Positions 61,101-64,000 of a DNA stretch of 64,000 nucleotides are shown piece by piece (the stretch's first letter is position 1; the number at the start of each line of letters is the position of its first letter). This DNA comes from Globisporangium splendens (Eukaryota; Oomycota; Peronosporomycetes; Pythiales; Pythiaceae). Where the stretch lies: assembly GCA_006386115.1 (NCBI GenBank), contig VFIW01000016.1:399977-463976 (forward strand), read 5' to 3'. A program made the position numbers and the translations under genes. The notes under the pieces were generated by a model. That model saw only the letters and a list, made by a program, of their open reading frames with translations, had not been told where the DNA came from and ran no database searches.

Positions 61101-62939
61101 CGGGATTACTACTGGCCACACATGTACAAGTGGGTTCGCAAGTATGTGAGGACTTGCGAGATCTGCCAACGAGTGAAACCTTCTGGTTCCACTCAGGCGC
61201 CACTTCGTTCATTGGCTGTCCCTCAGGACAGTTGGAAGTCTGTGAGTATGGATTTCATATTCGGACTTCCACGTGACAAACACGGACGCAATGGCATCCT
61301 TGTGTTTGTGGACCGATTCAGCAAGATGGTCCATCTTGCGCCGGTTTCGGACAAGATCTCAGCCGAAATGACGGCCAAGGTCTTTGTAGACGTCGTATTC
61401 CGTCTGCATGGCCTGCCCATTGAGATCGTGTCTGACCGTGACACTCGGTTTACGTCCAAGTTTTGGCGTGCACTGTTCGGACTTCTGGACACCAAGTTGT
61501 CCATGTCAACAGCGGCACATCCTGAAACGGATGGTCAAACTGAACGAGTGAATCGTGTCCTCGAAGACGTGTTGCGCAGTTATGCGACGTCTTTCAAAGA
61601 GTGGAGTGAGTTTCTCCCTCTTGCCGAGTTTGCGTTGAACAACTCCACGCATGTCTCGACAGGTCACTCTCCATTTTATGTGAACTATGGCATTCATCCT
61701 CGAGTGCCCGCTTCCATAATGGGTGAGGTCTCTACCTTAAGTGGGGGAGGGACTCCGGCTCATGGTAGCAAGCCGAAGTCGTCTTACGACCTGAATGCTG
61801 CTACCGAGTCGAAAGCAAATTTTGACTCGATGAAACCCCTCGACGACCTAACAAGTCGTGAAGAGCAGCAAGTCGATGACTTTATTGTGAGGAGACAAGC
61901 CGTTGTGAGGTTTGTTCGAGACGCAATCGCAAAGGCTCAGGATCTGCAAAAGGAACAAGCAGACAAGAGCGGAAGGAAGAACAAGCAAGTTTATAAGATC
62001 AATGATCTTGTATTACTTAGCACGGCAAATCTGCCTGAACATGCAGTGTCTAACTTGGGAAGCTCGAAGCTTCTGCCAAGGTTCATTGGACCGTTCAAGG
62101 TAGTGAAATGCAATGGTGATGCCTATACGCTAGACATACCTACACGCATGCGTCTACACCCTACATTTTATGTGGGTAGACTGAAGCCTTACCTTCCAAG
62201 CGGATCAGCGGATCCTACGAGATCTTCCGCAAACGATCAAGCTGATCTTGAAGACTCTCCACTTGATTGCGAAGAGCAAACAGCTCATCGCTTTGGAGAT
62301 TCTTCTCGGCGTAAAGGCGCTGAAGCACATCGAAGGACTGGTCCTTCACCGACTCCAGCGCTTGAAGACGAGAATGGTACTCACCACGAAGTACCTCAAA
62401 AGCCGAACCTGCCTCTTCCACAGAGCGCAAAAGGCGATCGTGAGCCAACTCACGAGACTTCTCGTTCTTCTGGAGTCGGACAAGTTCGTCCTGAACTTGT
62501 TGGAACCGTTCCTCGAAACGGGACTCCAAAGCCGAACACTGGGCACAACCTTCTGTCGGGACATCGATCTTTGACTCGTGATCGGCGACAAGGTTCTCGA
62601 GACTCTCGCAGCGTTCCTCAAGTGTCGAACAACGCTGCTGCAAAGCCTCGATTTGCCCACGATGAGCACTCTTCCACTTCCAGAGACGCTCAATCGTTTT
62701 CTCGTTCAGCCCCACCCCCGTTGTTAGACTCTCAGGGAGAGCATCGCTGGGTGGTTGAGTCGATTGTTGATCACGAAGATCGACCGACTCATCGTCGAGG
62801 AAAGAAGCGGTTGAACCATCAACGCTTCTACAGAGTTCGGTGGCATAGATATCCACCGAGCTCGGACACGTGGGAGCCACGTCAGACATTGGAGTCTGAT
62901 GTTCCCGACGTGGTCCGCAGCTACGAGAACCGCTTGTAG
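58014..62939 (+). CDS. pol: Retrotransposon pol polyprotein (PR-RT-RNaseH-IN-chromodomain)
   Basis: Open in the -1 frame relative to gag for 1641 codons. It is probably made as a gag-pol fusion by slippage at 58146-58152, although an ATG exists at 58014. Order: protease-like motif ALVNTGASSN (about residue 114), where the usual catalytic Asp is Asn; reverse transcriptase with WRIVHAFNKLND, MPQGLKNAPATFNRM and the YFDD active site (59895-59906); RNase H (CDASDYAIGCALMQHDDEG, YTDHASLR); integrase with the zinc-binding HHCC region (GGHLGREKTF, CEICQRVK) and DDE core (MDFIFGLP, SDRDTRFTSKFW, HPETDGQTERVNR). GRLKPYLP closes the integrase. About 180 low-complexity residues then lead to a chromodomain (HRWVVESIVDHED, FYRVRWHRYPPSSDTWEP). 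The low-complexity stretch overlaps an antisense ORF. Confidence 0.93.
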   Translation: MFPLREAGSLRSELQSVFAGSANDTGFALEQLRSRPWVRSFPTFKKRERPVGAGPPTGPEKRTVDVVETQDSGPNVHDAHAVSTRENSVSQTSSLIVLKVHVDGIATPLRALVNTGASSNLVRNEVIVRHGVFVPDANEDNTMVIRLANGSTVKMPKRVVRLAIKCEDFRGEDEFILLDLDDKFDLILGMPWLKRFQPSIDWMKMKISVDKSRDVDLCCTTTDEVVWVYTSVEEIPDDPRDIAVCDGPSCSRAVPILKKTTGGGAVRRQQKTVSFAIDPKSEAMCVEETNGKRAEEPSRDKMTKKKKQLSSSVASATCAPDQGTSQDDEGSVQARVTSSEYVNVLVYNEDGDSNVMRHIEVENPPSSVEELISLPSMSKKTLKRSLAKGEISQVCMIVDVDDAEDINTVSATEAEVFDEKTRKERFEEQSWDALKTNPVYELVKEYEDIFPDKVPDELPFDRGVRHEIDILPGTKYCITRQWPLPREQVVAIDEFFAQRAKAGHVRESKSPHCSPTFCVKKATGGWRIVHAFNKLNDATIPAQTPVPRKDMILDGMVGSTVFSAIDLKDGFYQIRMREDDVPLTAVSTPSGMLWEWLVMPQGLKNAPATFNRMATNLLRPLRGFAPSYFDDIFVHSKTTGEKSDVDVHLDHLRQVFQVMRENKLYANLKKCIFFAPEIPVLGCFVGKHGVRVDPEKVKAIDDWPVPQNVKQLRQWLGLANYLHKYTRNYAALVQPLTQLLKKDIEWEWSSDHQAAFAEVKRSLREAPVLAIANHDKPFHVVCDASDYAIGCALMQHDDEGHERVVSYQSRQLRPAERNYPVHDKELLAMKYSLVKFRVYLLGEERFAIYTDHASLRTAVKTPHLSQRMARWFSFFAEYNFVVHYKPGKTNILADALSRRPDYDPKTKSEDTDGACRLCEDVQAIAAQATTTVREDIVEGYKSDETCQDLLKYFKDPSDKALQSLPARTRSRVHRFRVHNGLLYYAVEQGDTARVVVPNDEGLRHRLLYEYHDSPSGGHLGREKTFLSLSRDYYWPHMYKWVRKYVRTCEICQRVKPSGSTQAPLRSLAVPQDSWKSVSMDFIFGLPRDKHGRNGILVFVDRFSKMVHLAPVSDKISAEMTAKVFVDVVFRLHGLPIEIVSDRDTRFTSKFWRALFGLLDTKLSMSTAAHPETDGQTERVNRVLEDVLRSYATSFKEWSEFLPLAEFALNNSTHVSTGHSPFYVNYGIHPRVPASIMGEVSTLSGGGTPAHGSKPKSSYDLNAATESKANFDSMKPLDDLTSREEQQVDDFIVRRQAVVRFVRDAIAKAQDLQKEQADKSGRKNKQVYKINDLVLLSTANLPEHAVSNLGSSKLLPRFIGPFKVVKCNGDAYTLDIPTRMRLHPTFYVGRLKPYLPSGSADPTRSSANDQADLEDSPLDCEEQTAHRFGDSSRRKGAEAHRRTGPSPTPALEDENGTHHEVPQKPNLPLPQSAKGDREPTHETSRSSGVGQVRPELVGTVPRNGTPKPNTGHNLLSGHRSLTRDRRQGSRDSRSVPQVSNNAAAKPRFAHDEHSSTSRDAQSFSRSAPPPLLDSQGEHRWVVESIVDHEDRPTHRRGKKRLNHQRFYRVRWHRYPPSSDTWEPRQTLESDVPDVVRSYENRL
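58146..58186 (+). promoter_or_regulatory. Programmed -1 ribosomal frameshift signal
   Basis: The slippery heptamer A AAA AAC (58146-58152) is in the gag frame. After a spacer of 8 bases comes a perfect 8-bp stem, CCAGTAGG (58161-58168) with CCTACTGG (58179-58186), and a 10-base G-rich loop. The gag stop codon lies within the 5' arm. Heptamer, spacer and stem all fit known retroviral -1 signals, and the shift would carry ribosomes into the long pol frame. A pseudoknot with sequence further on is possible. Confidence 0.88.
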
Positions 62940-63282
62940 CGTCGCCAGGGGCGACACTACGACGACCAGAGCTGGGATTCGCTCTGTCGTCAGCAGGAGT
63001 TCTTCTTTCGGCACGAGCATTGCCGCGACGAAGAAGACGCTCCATCTTGTTCTCGTTCTCAAGACGAACAAATGTTCGCCATGAGTCTCTCTGAGCTACG
63101 ATGGGTTGGTTCGGATCATCGCGATCGTTGATCCGACGCCAACTGAAGAACCGCTCCTTGTAGAACTCGAGATCCCCCTTCTTCTTCAGAACGGGAGATA
63201 TGTCGAAGAGTTCTGGAGCTGTCTGCTGTCGCTTGGACAACGGACGTTCTTCACGGTTTACTTGGTCACTTGGTCGCTTCAT
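62215..63282 (-). CDS. Antisense coiled-coil ORF at the 3' end of the retrotransposon
   Basis: An ATG-started ORF of 355 codons on the strand opposite pol. It covers the low-complexity pol linker, the chromodomain and the untranslated stretch up to the polypurine tract. The frame stays open to an ATG at 63381, inside the 3' LTR (388 codons in all). The N-terminal part is basic (MKRPSDQVNREERPLSKRQQ) and then reads KGDLEFYKERFFSWRRINDR. The C-terminal 140 residues are a strong heptad-patterned coiled coil (RGQIEALQQRCSTLEERCES, VQDELVRLQKNEKSRELAHD, FALRNQVESLQDQLDRLRKI). The pol reading of the same DNA is featureless Ser/Pro/Arg-rich sequence, so the antisense frame looks like the constrained one in 62220-62710. 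I know no function for it. Chance is possible but unlikely for so regular a coiled coil. Confidence 0.55.
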   Translation of the reverse strand: MKRPSDQVNREERPLSKRQQTAPELFDISPVLKKKGDLEFYKERFFSWRRINDRDDPNQPIVAQRDSWRTFVRLENENKMERLLRRGNARAERRTPADDRANPSSGRRSVAPGDATSGSRSCGPRREHQTPMSDVAPTCPSSVDIYATELCRSVDGSTASFLDDESVDLRDQQSTQPPSDALPESLTTGVGLNEKTIERLWKWKSAHRGQIEALQQRCSTLEERCESLENLVADHESKIDVPTEGCAQCSALESRFEERFQQVQDELVRLQKNEKSRELAHDRLLRSVEEAGSAFEVLRGEYHSRLQALESVKDQSFDVLQRLYAEKNLQSDELFALRNQVESLQDQLDRLRKIS

Positions 63283-63345
63283 GGCCGATTGGAAAGTGAA
63301 CTGCTCCGAAAGGTCTGCAAAAGTACGCAAGGTACTTGTGACTTT

Positions 63346-63358
63346 AAGGAGGGGATGA
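63346..63358 (+). other. Polypurine tract
   Basis: AAGGAGGGGATGA directly before the TG that opens the 3' LTR. This is the expected primer for plus-strand DNA synthesis, although a T interrupts it near the 3' end. Confidence 0.65.
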
Positions 63359-63977
63359 TGTAATGGGCTATACCTAGCCATTACATGAAGGTGGATCTGT
63401 TCCCAGATCTAGTGTGCCACACACCACCTTCACTGTGCATTGTGGAGAGACAATAACAAAGGGATTACGGTACGACAGTCCCCACATGCACATGTGACGT
63501 CATCCCATGACGTCACGAGCGCTCTCTGTGCTGATCAGTGCACAATGTTGTTCACATGTACTAATCAGTACAGAGTGATGGCATCCATGTACTAATCAAG
63601 TACTGAGTGATGGTTCCTACTTGGGAAACTGCACAGGTGATGAGACCGAGGTGTCTCTGCCACCTAAAGTGAGTGGCTGTAGCCAATCACTTTGCAGGGA
63701 ATTTTCCACGGGACTTCAAGTTCAAGCTTCTCGAAGATCCCCTGGGTTCAACCTCAGTGTACCCAAGGTTTTATATATCATATTCATAGGTTTTATTTCT
63801 GCATGTTTAGGTTTTAGTTGTAAAACCTCTAGGAGCCCTAGTGGTGTTTTACATGTAGTGTCAGGAACCATAAGCTCATTTCAATTCAGTTGCATTTTTG
63901 CCAAGTTCCTCTCAAGTCTTCCTCTCAAGCGCAAGCGTGCGTGCTGTGTTTGAGGCTGTCTCGGTTAGCCTCTTACA
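63359..63977 (+). repeat. 3' LTR
   Basis: Begins TGTAATGG with the same 27-base terminal hairpin and the same double TGACGTCA as the 5' LTR. It ends at a CTTACA that corresponds to the ATTACA end of the left LTR. The last 23 bases of the window (CCTAGTAGCACTTG and on) still resemble the primer-site region that follows the 5' LTR. Confidence 0.8.
63495..63515 (+). promoter_or_regulatory. Tandem TGACGTCA sites in the 3' LTR
   Basis: Octamers at 63495-63502 and 63508-63515 with the same 5-base spacer as in the left LTR. They lie upstream of the antisense ORF as well, so they could act on both strands. Confidence 0.7.
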
Positions 63978-64000
63978 CCTAGTAGCACTTGTAGTCATCC

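Larger units (their letters stand above)
56356..63977 (+). mobile_element. Ty3/gypsy LTR retrotransposon (chromovirus)
   Basis: An element of about 7.6 kb: 5' LTR, primer-binding region, gag, -1 frameshift signal, pol (protease, reverse transcriptase, RNase H, integrase, chromodomain), polypurine tract and 3' LTR. The domain order with integrase after RNase H and a C-terminal chromodomain identifies the chromovirus branch of Metaviridae. The gag and pol frames are both open over their whole length, yet the two LTRs have diverged, mainly in their 3' parts, and the protease motif is altered. A matching target-site duplication could not be confirmed at the right end, which lies 23 bases from the window edge. 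Confidence 0.95.

Noticed and set aside
1..64000. tRNA or rRNA genes
   Set aside because: A read for the conserved TTCGA-type B-box with matching acceptor stems gave nothing that could be supported by eye; a covariance-model search would be needed to exclude them.

Overview
The window looks like nuclear DNA of an oomycete, probably a saprolegnialean such as Aphanomyces; the genus is a guess. The evidence is as follows. Genes are close together and on both strands, and many have short GT-AG introns of about 60-125 bases, often with GTACGT- or GTAAGT-like donors. Three paralogous genes carry a GCTCATTCT initiator-like element of the oomycete type about 60 bases before the ATG. The protein set also fits: FYVE-START and RWP-RK proteins, PKD-type channels, secreted CBM21-GH15 glucoamylases and NptA-like Na/phosphate symporters. 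No bacterial operons, and no rRNA or tRNA genes, were seen.

Left third (1-26.9 kb): two tandem polycystin (PKD)-like genes, the second ending before the pore helices; a FYVE-TM-START lipid-transfer protein; a gene-poor 3.4-kb gap; a PH-domain protein; a patatin-like phospholipase with membrane helices; a six-exon NCLX/CCX-type cation/Ca2+ exchanger; an eight-exon SPF45/RBM17-like splicing factor; a helical protein with a Gly/Ala-rich hydrophobic segment; NOP53; a seven-exon membrane protein whose tail resembles a beta-adaptin appendage; and an RWP-RK transcription factor.

Middle (27-45 kb): three intronless secreted glucoamylase genes in one orientation. Two of them are almost identical over about 1.86 kb, and degenerate repeats lie between them. 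Next come a divergent pair, cytosolic arginyl-tRNA synthetase and a Nup107-like nucleoporin with an apparent ubiquitin-like N-terminal domain.

Right part (45-64 kb): a large HELGH metallopeptidase with jacalin-like repeats; an intact Na/phosphate symporter; and a second symporter gene split by an 891-bp insertion with a 13-bp target duplication and an internal 40-bp minisatellite. The last 7.6 kb is a Ty3/gypsy chromovirus with gag, a textbook -1 frameshift signal, a pol ORF ending in a chromodomain, paired TGACGTCA sites in each LTR, an Asp-to-Asn change in the protease motif, and a long antisense ORF (coiled coil) across the 3' end of pol and the 3' untranslated region. That antisense ORF is the best candidate for something undescribed.

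Exon boundaries were derived by eye from reading frame, splice consensus and family similarity. They are predictions.
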